The position numbers and the translations under genes are program-made. A stretch of 5,593 bases of DNA from an uncultured Prevotella sp. (GTDB taxonomy: Bacteria > Bacteroidota > Bacteroidia > Bacteroidales > Bacteroidaceae), in the NCBI GenBank assembly GCA_905210845.1, contig CAJLYG010000199.1, forward strand, positions 1 to 5,593, in the 5' to 3' direction. Under the pieces are notes generated by a model. It searched no databases and was not told the origin of the DNA. It saw only the letters and a list, made by a program, of their open reading frames with translations. Of this stretch, positions 1 through 4,841 are shown piece after piece. Each line of letters opens with the position of its first letter. Position 1 is the first letter of the stretch.

Positions 1-158
1 CAGTCATCAACCGGCATCAGAGAAAGGACGGGCACCGTCCCGCTGCAAGCGTTTGCCATGCGGTGTCTATAAATGTAGTGAAGCATGACGGCGCAAATGC
101 GAAGCCTTGCGACTCCATGCAAAACGAAATGGAAAGACACGGCATGGCAGAGAAGTAG
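1..158 (+). CDS. possible 3' end of an unrecognised gene, cut by the window edge
   Basis: Reading from base 3, a frame stays open for 51 codons to a TAG at 156-158. The peptide ends in ERHGMAEK and is rich in His, Lys and Asn. The stretch is visibly more GC-rich than the AT-rich DNA that follows, as expected if a gene ends here and non-coding DNA starts. The opposite strand also has an open frame across most of this stretch, so the strand is not certain. I do not recognise the protein. Being followed by a scarred gene-free stretch, it could be the last part of a mobile-element gene, but that is inference. The upstream part lies outside the window. Confidence 0.3.
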   Translation, partial: VINRHQRKDGHRPAASVCHAVSINVVKHDGANAKPCDSMQNEMERHGMAEK

Positions 159-218
159 GAGTCCCCACCTTTTCCGCTAATATCTTAATATTCAATTGCT
201 TTTAATTCAAGGAAATCT

Positions 219-239
219 TTGTGTACCGTATCTGTACCG
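219..239. repeat. tandem TGTACCG direct repeats, 11 bp apart, with a third copy at 410-418
   Basis: TGTACCG occurs at 222-228 and again at 233-239, exactly 11 bp (about one helical turn) apart. The longer form TTGTGTACC is at 219-227 and recurs at 410-418, each time preceded by an ATCT-containing stretch. Same-face spacing suggests a protein-binding site. Direct repeats of this kind are what arm- or core-type sites of a tyrosine integrase look like, but no integrase gene is in the window, so that reading is inference. Confidence 0.45.
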
Positions 240-355
240 CTTTTCAAACCATCTACAGACCCTATAGAAACCACTTCCTAACCCTGCAAGACTTGACAGA
301 ACCACCCGAAAGCAGTATTTCAAGCCGAATTTAAAGATCTTTTTTTATTTGGGTT

Positions 356-386
356 CAAAGTTAGCAAAAATGAACTAACCACCAAA
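356..386 (-). promoter_or_regulatory. Bacteroidota-type promoter pointing left
   Basis: On the minus strand TTTG (383-386) is followed after exactly 19 nt by TAACTTTG (356-363). This matches the Bacteroidota -33 TTTG / -7 TAnnTTTG promoter in both elements. The transcript would start near 349 and run left into 1-350. No credible minus-strand gene begins there. It could drive a small RNA, or it may be the left-over promoter of a lost gene. Confidence 0.55.
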
Positions 387-493
387 TATTTGAGAAACAA
401 TTTTTTATCTTGTGTACCAGGGCAAGCCCGTGGTTTGCACTCCTGCACACCGCCTAATGGTCTGCCTTATATGCTATGGAATCTTCTTGCAAG

Positions 494-522
494 TTTTGTC
501 ATGAATTCCAGTAATGACAAAA
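494..522. repeat. 9-bp perfect inverted repeat
   Basis: TTTTGTCAT (494-502) and ATGACAAAA (514-522) are perfect reverse complements separated by 11 nt. The T-run is on the 5' side and the A-run on the 3' side on both strands, which is the wrong way round for an intrinsic terminator. A dimeric DNA-binding site is more likely. It lies about 130 bp upstream of the lipoprotein promoter. Confidence 0.4.
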
Positions 523-651
523 TAGTCGGGCACTTCCAGCTCTAAGGATTAGATACAAGCAAAATAGACATGAATACTGAAAAATCGCAGTTTGTGGAGA
601 ACGGCATACTCGATATGCGATACGGAATAGCTGTATAAAAGTAAGAAAAAA

Positions 652-683
652 GTTGGCAGCATGAAAAAATATATGTAACTTTG
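652..683 (+). promoter_or_regulatory. promoter of the lipoprotein gene
   Basis: TAACTTTG at 676-683 is a perfect -7 element of the Bacteroidota TAnnTTTG type. GTTG at 652-655 lies 20 nt upstream and fits the -33 TTTG element in three of four positions. Transcription would start near 690 and leave a leader of about 148 nt before the lipoprotein start at 838. Confidence 0.6.
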
Positions 684-689
684 TGGAGA

Positions 690-837
690 CCAAAAACAAC
701 AAAGGCTTGCTATATAGCAAGTTTAGGCATGGTAGGAGTGAGTCAAACTCCCCTTCCTGGTTCTGAATTATATTCTTAAACAAAAATAAAACCCTGTCGA
801 AAGAGGGGAGTATAAATCACTAAATCAAAGGAAGAAT
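690..837 (+). promoter_or_regulatory. long 5' leader with two hairpins
   Basis: The leader between the predicted start of transcription and the lipoprotein ATG carries a perfect 16-bp palindrome, CTTGCTATATAGCAAG (706-721). A second small hairpin follows: GGAGT (735-739) pairs with ACTCC (747-751) around a 7-nt loop. No known riboswitch family is recognised. The AAAGGA just before the ATG is a plausible weak ribosome site. A regulatory role for the hairpins is inference. Confidence 0.35.
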
Positions 838-1467
838 ATGAAAAAATTATCATCGGCCATGTTATTTATAACATTTTTGGCATTTGTGCTTTCATCATGC
901 ACCAAGAGTACAGAGGAAAAAGCTAAAGAGCTGTCTGAAGCTAAAATAAAGGAGTCTTTTATCATACCAGACAGCTATGATCTGGCATCGATTGAGGTTG
1001 ACAGTGCATTTACACCTTATGACGACCCACAATTTTATGAACTGACTATAGAGTTGGCAAAAGACGGTACGGCTATAGAACAGGCAAAAAGTGACAAGGA
1101 AGAAGCCCAGTCTCGCATTACCTTGTGGGGAGGTCCTTACCAAACATCATACGGACGAAATGAACAAAATCAAGCAAAAGAGAAATATCGGCAAGCAAAA
1201 AAGGCCGAATCTGATGCAACAGAACACGCAAGAACCATTGCAGAAAAAATGAGAGTGATGTTCTCCAAAGATCCTGAATTCATCGGGATGAAGGCAAAGG
1301 TTAGTTATAGGGCTAAGAGCAATAATGGCAATGTTCAAATGGGAACTGCAAAAGTCCTATTCTACAAAGATATGACTAAAGTCATTAATATTTACGACAT
1401 GGATGGAGAAGAATATCAAGCTTTCATAGCTGTGTGTAATGAAATAGAGAAGAATACTCAGAAATGA
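838..1467 (+). CDS. predicted lipoprotein of unknown function
   Basis: The 209-residue protein starts with a typical lipoprotein signal: two lysines, a hydrophobic core at about residues 8-18, and the lipobox LSSC with the lipid-carrying cysteine at 21. It should be exported by Sec, processed by signal peptidase II and anchored in a membrane. The residues after the cysteine (TKSTEEK) are charged, but do not match a clear surface-export signal. The mature part is rich in Glu, Lys and Ala. The stretch around residues 77-140 is likely helical, possibly a coiled coil, interrupted by a Gly/Tyr-rich piece (WGGPYQTSYGR). The C-terminal 60 residues look like alternating strands. No enzyme motif is seen and I do not recognise a named family. 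It resembles conserved hypothetical lipoproteins of Bacteroidales. The ATG start is supported by the signal peptide and the AAAGGA upstream. Its stop overlaps the next start (ATGA), so the HNH gene may be translationally coupled. Confidence 0.85.
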   Translation: MKKLSSAMLFITFLAFVLSSCTKSTEEKAKELSEAKIKESFIIPDSYDLASIEVDSAFTPYDDPQFYELTIELAKDGTAIEQAKSDKEEAQSRITLWGGPYQTSYGRNEQNQAKEKYRQAKKAESDATEHARTIAEKMRVMFSKDPEFIGMKAKVSYRAKSNNGNVQMGTAKVLFYKDMTKVINIYDMDGEEYQAFIAVCNEIEKNTQK

Positions 1468-1751
1468 TTGGAGTTAATGACGATTATTCTGTAGAAGTTA
1501 CATGCACATATAAAGGGGAAACCTATCATGTGCGTGATAACGGGGCTGTCTTTCGCGTACAGAAAGGGGAAAGAAAGCGAAAATACGATGGATTTTGGAC
1601 TTTCGGAATTAAACATATTGAGAACGGCTATATGTATATTTCTCAAGAAAGGGTGCACCGTATAGTTGCGACTGCCTTTCACGGAGAGCCAAAAAGTAAA
1701 GATTTAGTTGTTGACCACATTGACACTAACCGATCGGTTTTATCTATATAG
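1464..1751 (+). pseudogene. truncated HNH homing-endonuclease-type gene
   Basis: The 95-residue product has the layout of an HNH_3-type nuclease of the homing-endonuclease kind. A strand-rich N-terminus carries YHVRDNGAVFR (residues 21-31) and W-FG (45-48), then come VHRIVATAFHG (64-74) and VVDHIDTNR (82-90). VHRIVATAFHG and DHIDTNR are the usual first half of the HNH active-site region. Full members continue at once with an NNRPENLRW-type segment that holds the remaining Asn/His ligands, followed by a longer C-terminal part. Here five unrelated residues and a TAG follow, so the catalytic site is incomplete and the protein is almost certainly inactive. The break coincides with the palindromes at 1728-1760. 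The ATG overlaps the lipoprotein stop by ATGA. No matching downstream half is seen in any frame, which points to deletion or replacement rather than a simple frameshift. Confidence 0.75.
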
Positions 1752-1760
1752 ATATAACCG
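1728..1760. repeat. two overlapping palindromes at the HNH break point
   Basis: AACCGATCGGTT (1728-1739) is a perfect 12-bp palindrome. It shares CGGTT with a 26-bp near-palindrome at 1735-1760, whose arms CGGTTTTATCTAT and ATAGATATAACCG differ at one pair. The block therefore reads AACCG, CGGTT, AACCG in alternating orientation. It sits exactly where homology to HNH nucleases ends (after codon 90, near 1733). There is no T-run, so it is not a classic terminator. It could mark a recombination, inversion or excision joint. Confidence 0.6.
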
Positions 1761-1887
1761 CCTTGTATGATTTCAGAGAAAGTCTGAATCCTACAGGATA
1801 TCGTCTTGTCGTCTGTTCCATATCTGCTCTTCTTTAATCAATACTTTTGCAAGATAAATAAAAAGACGGGTATCCGCAAAATTTTAT

Positions 1888-1912
1888 AAAAATCTTTCTT
1901 GCTAAACAAGAA
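1888..1912 (-). terminator. intrinsic terminator of the acetyltransferase gene
   Basis: Read on the minus strand, TTCTTG and CAAGAA (1907-1912 and 1896-1901) form a 6-bp stem around a 5-nt loop. After AGA follow five T (1888-1892). It begins about 19 nt after the acetyltransferase stop, the right place and orientation to end the minus-strand transcript. The stem is short, so efficiency is uncertain. The rest of 1752-1930 holds no gene; a start-less plus-strand open tail (1730-1837, with YDFRESLNPTGYRLVVC) could be a gene remnant. Confidence 0.5.
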
Positions 1913-1930
1913 GTATTTCTCTGCAACTAT

Positions 1931-2500
1931 TTATCTCTCAACATCATCCTCCAATGTCTTGATTGGCTTCGCAGGCACTCCTGCTACGAGGGTATTGTCA
2001 GGGATATCATGCGTTACGATGGCTCCTGCAGCGATAACGCAGTTGTTGCCGATATGTACACCAGGGAGGATTACAGCCTTACCGCCAATCCAGACATCAT
2101 TGCCAATGTAGACCGGTTTGATTAGGCTAAGATGTTTGCGACGTCCGGATGGAACCATCGGATGGTTAACAGTGGCGATAAGCACACCAGGACCGATCAT
2201 GCAAAAGTCGCCAAGATGAACCTCATCGACGTCGAGAATAGTTACATTATAATTGATAATGATGTTCTTGCCTGCATGGATATTGCTGCCATTGTCGCAG
2301 ATGAAGCCTGGGAGAACATTAGGATTTTCACCTACACTTCCAAAAAGCTCACGTATAGCGGCTTGCTTGGCCTTTGTGTCAAGAACATCTATCGACTCCA
2401 GCTTTTGGCAACCTTTCACGGCATGAAGTTTCAATGCGTCAACCTCCGGGTCATCAAAACAAAATGGAAGTCTAAGGTTTTTCTTTTCAAGTTCTGTCAT
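1931..2500 (-). CDS. sugar O-acetyltransferase of the LacA/Maa/NodL type (hexapeptide repeat)
   Basis: The 189-residue protein matches the maltose/galactoside O-acetyltransferase family, which moves acetyl from acetyl-CoA to a sugar hydroxyl in the cytoplasm and works as a trimer. The helical N-terminal part (residues 1-55) fits the family's maltose-transacetylase leader. A left-handed beta-helix follows, with hexapeptide repeats such as IHAGKN, VHLGDF, IGNDVWIGGKAVILPGVHIGN and CVIAAGAIV at about residues 74-163. The catalytic His is His113 in ATVNHP, and the C-terminal AGVPAKPI (173-180) is the usual family end. Length is normal (about 180-200). The natural sugar acceptor cannot be read from the sequence. 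It lies 85 bp downstream of the alcohol dehydrogenase on the same strand and has no obvious promoter of its own, so it is probably co-transcribed, subject to the dyad between them. Confidence 0.9.
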   Translation of the reverse strand: MTELEKKNLRLPFCFDDPEVDALKLHAVKGCQKLESIDVLDTKAKQAAIRELFGSVGENPNVLPGFICDNGSNIHAGKNIIINYNVTILDVDEVHLGDFCMIGPGVLIATVNHPMVPSGRRKHLSLIKPVYIGNDVWIGGKAVILPGVHIGNNCVIAAGAIVTHDIPDNTLVAGVPAKPIKTLEDDVER

Positions 2501-2535
2501 AATCTCTTTTATAATTTATCTTAATGGCATAATTT

Positions 2536-2583
2536 GGCTTTAATAACGATGCGTACCAATTGGTACGCATCAAGATAAAAGCC
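2536..2583. repeat. 48-bp dyad between the dehydrogenase and acetyltransferase genes
   Basis: The core at 2548-2571 is a perfect 24-bp palindrome whose left arm is GATGCGTACCAA and right arm TTGGTACGCATC. Symmetric about the same centre (2559.5), outer arms GGCTTT (2536-2541) and AAAGCC (2578-2583) pair too, as do AT 2543-2544 and AT 2575-2576. That gives 20 of 24 possible pairs. It starts two bases after the dehydrogenase stop codon. As RNA it makes a long, strong hairpin, but no T-run follows on the minus strand. It may be a terminator, a transcript-stabilising hairpin, or an operator for a dimeric repressor of the acetyltransferase. Confidence 0.7.
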
Positions 2584-2585
2584 TT

Positions 2586-3752
2586 TTACTTGTAGCTTCT
2601 CTCGTAAATACCAAGATAATCCTCATTGCTCAATGTCAGAGGATCAGCAGTGGTATCGCCGCCAAGCACATCATGAACATGCTCAGAGAACATCTTCAAT
2701 TCATCGCGCTTGATGCCGACATCACTCATCTTTAGGTCTGCGCAGCCTACAGAAGCCACGAGCTTGTCAAGAGCCTTGATGAAGTCCTTGCCACTTGTCG
2801 GGTTCTCAACGCCCATAGCCTTAGCCATCTTAATCATTGGCTCCTCAGCGGCCTTGCGCTCAGCAAAGAAGTCGAAGTACTCGTGGCAAATCATAATCAA
2901 GCCTGCGCCATGAACAAGGTTCTCATGGTATGAACCCATGACGTGCTCCATAGAGTGCTCAGAAGTGCATATCATGTAGTAGCCGGCAAGTGAGTTGGCA
3001 AGTGCCATATTGGCGCGAGCGTCCTTGTTGCTGCCGTCCTTGTAAGCGACAGGCAGGTTCTTAGCGATGAGCTCGATAGCCTTAAGAGCGAACATCTCAC
3101 CCATTGGGTGCTCCTTGGTGTTGATGACACTCTCGGCTGCATGGAAGAAGGCGTCCATGCCCTGGTAAGCGGTGTACTTTGGAGGAACAGACATCATGAG
3201 GTTAGAGTCGACGACAGAGAGTGTAGGGAACATAGAGATGTCGAACACGCCAGTCTTCTCATGCAGTTCGTCATTGCTTATCACAGAGAACATGTCTACC
3301 TCTGAACCTGTGCCTGCATTAGTAGTGATGGCGATAAGAGGCTTAGACGGATTGATGAAGTTCTTGTGTCCGCCCTTTGCAGAAAAAACGTAATCCCAAA
3401 GGTCGCCAGGGTTGACCATCATCAGAGCTATGCACTTAGAGCAGTCCATGACAGAACCACCGCCGAGAGCCACTACGAAGTCGCAGCCTTCGGTCTTTGC
3501 CTTAGCAGCGCCATCCATGACGTTCTGCTTTGTTGGGTTAGGACGAACCTCGTCGAAGAGTACGTGCTCAACGCCTGCAAGGTCGAGTTCCTTCTCAGTT
3601 GCGGCAAGATAGCCGAACTTTTTTGTGCTCTGTCCATTACTTGTCACGATGAGAGCCTTCTTGCCAGGCATCTGCTCGTTATGGAGATTCTGTAACTGGC
3701 CTGCACCAAACAATACCTTGGTGGGCATGTAGAATGTGAAATTGTTGTACAT
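2586..3752 (-). CDS. iron-containing (group III) alcohol dehydrogenase
   Basis: The 388-residue protein is a full-length member of the iron-type alcohol dehydrogenase family (FucO/YqhD/butanol dehydrogenase kin), which reduces aldehydes to alcohols or the reverse with NAD(P)H in the cytoplasm. The N-terminal domain carries the nucleotide-binding GGGSVMD (residues 97-103) and TTNAGTGSEVD (143-153). The C-terminal helical domain carries the metal ligands expected from FucO: Asp200 and His204 in GMDAFFH, His266 in EHSMEH, and His281 in LVHGAGL. All four are present, so the enzyme should be active, with Fe(II) or another divalent metal. Its substrate cannot be told. The ATG is at the usual place for the family (MYNNFTFYMPTKVLFG). 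The divergent AraC-type gene and the repeats between them suggest induced control, perhaps by an aldehyde as described for some YqhD-type systems; that comparison is inference. Confidence 0.95.
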   Translation of the reverse strand: MYNNFTFYMPTKVLFGAGQLQNLHNEQMPGKKALIVTSNGQSTKKFGYLAATEKELDLAGVEHVLFDEVRPNPTKQNVMDGAAKAKTEGCDFVVALGGGSVMDCSKCIALMMVNPGDLWDYVFSAKGGHKNFINPSKPLIAITTNAGTGSEVDMFSVISNDELHEKTGVFDISMFPTLSVVDSNLMMSVPPKYTAYQGMDAFFHAAESVINTKEHPMGEMFALKAIELIAKNLPVAYKDGSNKDARANMALANSLAGYYMICTSEHSMEHVMGSYHENLVHGAGLIMICHEYFDFFAERKAAEEPMIKMAKAMGVENPTSGKDFIKALDKLVASVGCADLKMSDVGIKRDELKMFSEHVHDVLGGDTTADPLTLSNEDYLGIYERSYK

Positions 3753-3754
3753 AG

Positions 3755-3778
3755 TAATGTATAATGTTTAATGTATAA
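3755..3778. repeat. short direct repeat in the dehydrogenase leader
   Basis: TAATGTATAA occurs at 3755-3764 and 3769-3778, a 14-bp period, between the dehydrogenase start codon and its likely promoter. Low-complexity spacers like this are common just upstream of genes in Bacteroidales. No function is claimed. Confidence 0.4.
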
Positions 3779-3810
3779 ATACTAATTAATAGTTCTCTTT
3801 TTTACGCTTG

Positions 3811-3818
3811 CAAAATTA
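3811..3818 (-). promoter_or_regulatory. likely -7 element of the alcohol dehydrogenase promoter
   Basis: On the minus strand this reads TAATTTTG, a full match to TAnnTTTG. It would start transcription near 3804, leaving a leader of about 50 nt. No TTTG is found at the expected -33 distance, which fits a promoter that needs an activator bound upstream, such as the neighbouring AraC-type protein. Confidence 0.45.
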
Positions 3819-3839
3819 CATCAAATTACGGGAAAGTAG

Positions 3840-3959
3840 TTTGTTGAAAAGCTTTTATAACTTTTCTCAGAAGTTTTTACCGAAATAACTTTTCAGTAAA
3901 GTAAGTTTAACTTTTCAACAAAGCCATACACATTATTTATATATAACTTTGCAGCAAAA
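3840..3959. promoter_or_regulatory. operator-like array: four direct copies and one inverted copy of a 16-bp element
   Basis: Copies on the plus strand begin at 3858, 3886, 3908 and 3944 and follow TAACTTTTCARCAAAG. The copies at 3886 and 3908 agree in 14 of 16 bases, 3944 agrees with 3908 in 13, and 3858 with 3908 in 12. The first nine bases, TAACTTTTC, are identical in the first three. TTTGTTGAAAAG (3840-3851) is an exact reverse copy of the CTTTTCAACAAA at 3911-3922. AAAAGCTTTT (3847-3856) is itself a palindrome. The array lies between the dehydrogenase promoter and the AraC-type start, and the fourth copy includes the -7 element of the latter. AraC-family proteins typically bind direct repeats, so this is the probable binding region of the neighbouring regulator. 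Confidence 0.6.
3944..3951 (+). promoter_or_regulatory. -7 element of the AraC-type regulator gene
   Basis: TAACTTTG is a perfect Bacteroidota -7 element 17 bp before the ATG, so the leader would be only about 10-12 nt and A-rich. No TTTG is seen about 19-20 bp upstream. The element is part of the fourth operator-like copy, so binding there would block or replace RNA polymerase, suggesting self-repression. Confidence 0.55.
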
Positions 3960-3968
3960 CAAAACAGC

Positions 3969-4802
3969 ATGGATAAGAATATTACTATTTACAACTTCAT
4001 GGACACCTTCTATTGTTGCGAGGTGTTTCGTGACAAGTTTTGTGAGGAGATGGTAACAGAGCACATGCTCGTCTATCTTTGCAGTGGTGAACTGGACCTC
4101 ATAGCACCCAACAAGAAGCAATATCACCTGGAGAAAGGACAGAGTTTCTTCCTGCCACGCAACCACAAGATGGTAAAGATCAAGCACCCATCAAAAAACG
4201 GTGAGCCTTTCAAAGGTCTGTTTCTGCAACTGAAAACACCATTTCTGAGGAAAATGGTTAGCGAAATAAACTTTGACCCTAAAGCAAAGCGGTTGAGACC
4301 AGAGACTACACCTTATATATTATTACCCGAACACCCTTTCCTTAAAGGTTTCTTCAAAAGTCTGGAGAGCTATTTCGATGCACAGGAATATCCGTCGGAG
4401 GCACTGATGGAGAACAAGGAGAAAGAGGCCGTGCTGACATTGCTGCAAGTAAAGCCTGAGGTTGTATCTTTGCTCTTCGACTTTGCCGAGCCTTTCAAGA
4501 TAGACCTTGAGAGTTATATGAACGACAACTATAAGTCGGACCTGGACATCAGTGAGTTTGCCCACTACACTGGCCGCAGCCTGTCAGCATTCAAAAAAGA
4601 CTTTGAAGAGACTTTCCATCTCTCTCCTGGCAGATGGCTCACAAAGCGCCGACTGCAAGAGGCTAGGCGCCTTATGGAGAACGGTGAGAAGCCTCTGGAG
4701 GTTTACCTGCAAGTGGGCTTCAAAAATCTCAGCCATTTCTCCACGGCTTTCAAACGCGAGTATGGCTTCCCACCTTCAGAATTGGAGGCTAAAGCTAGTT
4801 AG
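3969..4802 (+). CDS. AraC-family transcriptional regulator
   Basis: The 277-residue protein has the family's two-part build. The N-terminal part (about residues 1-110) is strand-rich and cupin-like, with a YLCSGELDLIAP...YHLEKGQSFFLPRN pattern (36-65) typical of the effector-binding jelly roll, although the ligand cannot be told. The C-terminal part (about 180-272) has two helix-turn-helix units. The first is around DISEFAHYTGRSLSAFKKDFEETF (193-216, SLSAFKKDF being the recognition-helix region). The second is EVYLQVGFKNLSHFSTAFKREYGFPPSEL (244-272), which carries the family signature GF-N-SHFS-AFKREYG-PP. Length is normal. The gene diverges from the alcohol dehydrogenase across an operator-like repeat array, so it most likely controls that gene and itself. 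The ATG at 3969 is the only sensible start, just downstream of a TAACTTTG promoter element. Confidence 0.93.
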   Translation: MDKNITIYNFMDTFYCCEVFRDKFCEEMVTEHMLVYLCSGELDLIAPNKKQYHLEKGQSFFLPRNHKMVKIKHPSKNGEPFKGLFLQLKTPFLRKMVSEINFDPKAKRLRPETTPYILLPEHPFLKGFFKSLESYFDAQEYPSEALMENKEKEAVLTLLQVKPEVVSLLFDFAEPFKIDLESYMNDNYKSDLDISEFAHYTGRSLSAFKKDFEETFHLSPGRWLTKRRLQEARRLMENGEKPLEVYLQVGFKNLSHFSTAFKREYGFPPSELEAKAS

Positions 4803-4841
4803 GAGTTAGGAATTGAGAGTTTAGGCTTCATTAATTTTGAA

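Larger units (their letters stand above)
159..651. other. gene-free stretch with scattered repeats and a leftward promoter
   Basis: I see no convincing gene in these roughly 490 bases. A frame open from 297 to a TAA at 543-545 (83 codons on the plus strand) has no start codon near its beginning and no recognisable motif. A 22-codon ATG frame at 570-638 (begins MNTEKSQ, ends GIAV) has no clear ribosome site. A longer minus-strand frame at 499-783 lies across the lipoprotein promoter and reads as a hydrophobic antisense shadow. What the stretch does hold is listed separately: TGTACC repeats, a minus-strand promoter and a 9-bp inverted repeat. It may be the decayed end of an integrated element. 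Confidence 0.6.

Noticed and set aside
26..40. GGACGG/CCGTCC hairpin as a terminator
   Set aside because: It lies inside a frame that stays open past it and has no T-run, so it is probably just part of a GC-rich coding end.
333..350. AAAGATCTTT followed by a T-run as an intrinsic terminator
   Set aside because: The palindrome is only 10 bp with no room for a loop and is all but free of GC pairs, so a stable hairpin is unlikely.
297..545. 83-codon plus-strand open stretch as a gene remnant
   Set aside because: There is no start codon near its beginning and no recognised motif, and an open stretch of this length can arise by chance over six frames.
499..783. 94-codon minus-strand open frame
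   Set aside because: It lies across the lipoprotein promoter and leader, reads as a hydrophobic low-complexity antisense product and has no motif or ribosome site.
1842..1849. TACTTTTG on the plus strand as a promoter
   Set aside because: It matches TAnnTTTG, but has no -33 element and no plus-strand gene follows, so it is probably chance in AT-rich DNA.
2132..2524. 130-codon plus-strand open frame antisense to the acetyltransferase
   Set aside because: It is a shadow of the well-supported minus-strand gene, and its protein shows no recognisable family.
3366..3695. 109-codon plus-strand open frame antisense to the dehydrogenase
   Set aside because: The minus-strand frame carries all the dehydrogenase motifs; the plus-strand product is only its complement.
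3840..3959. CRISPR-like array
   Set aside because: Copies are short (16 bp), imperfect, unevenly spaced (28, 22, 36 bp) and sit in a divergent promoter region with no cas genes, so an operator array fits better.
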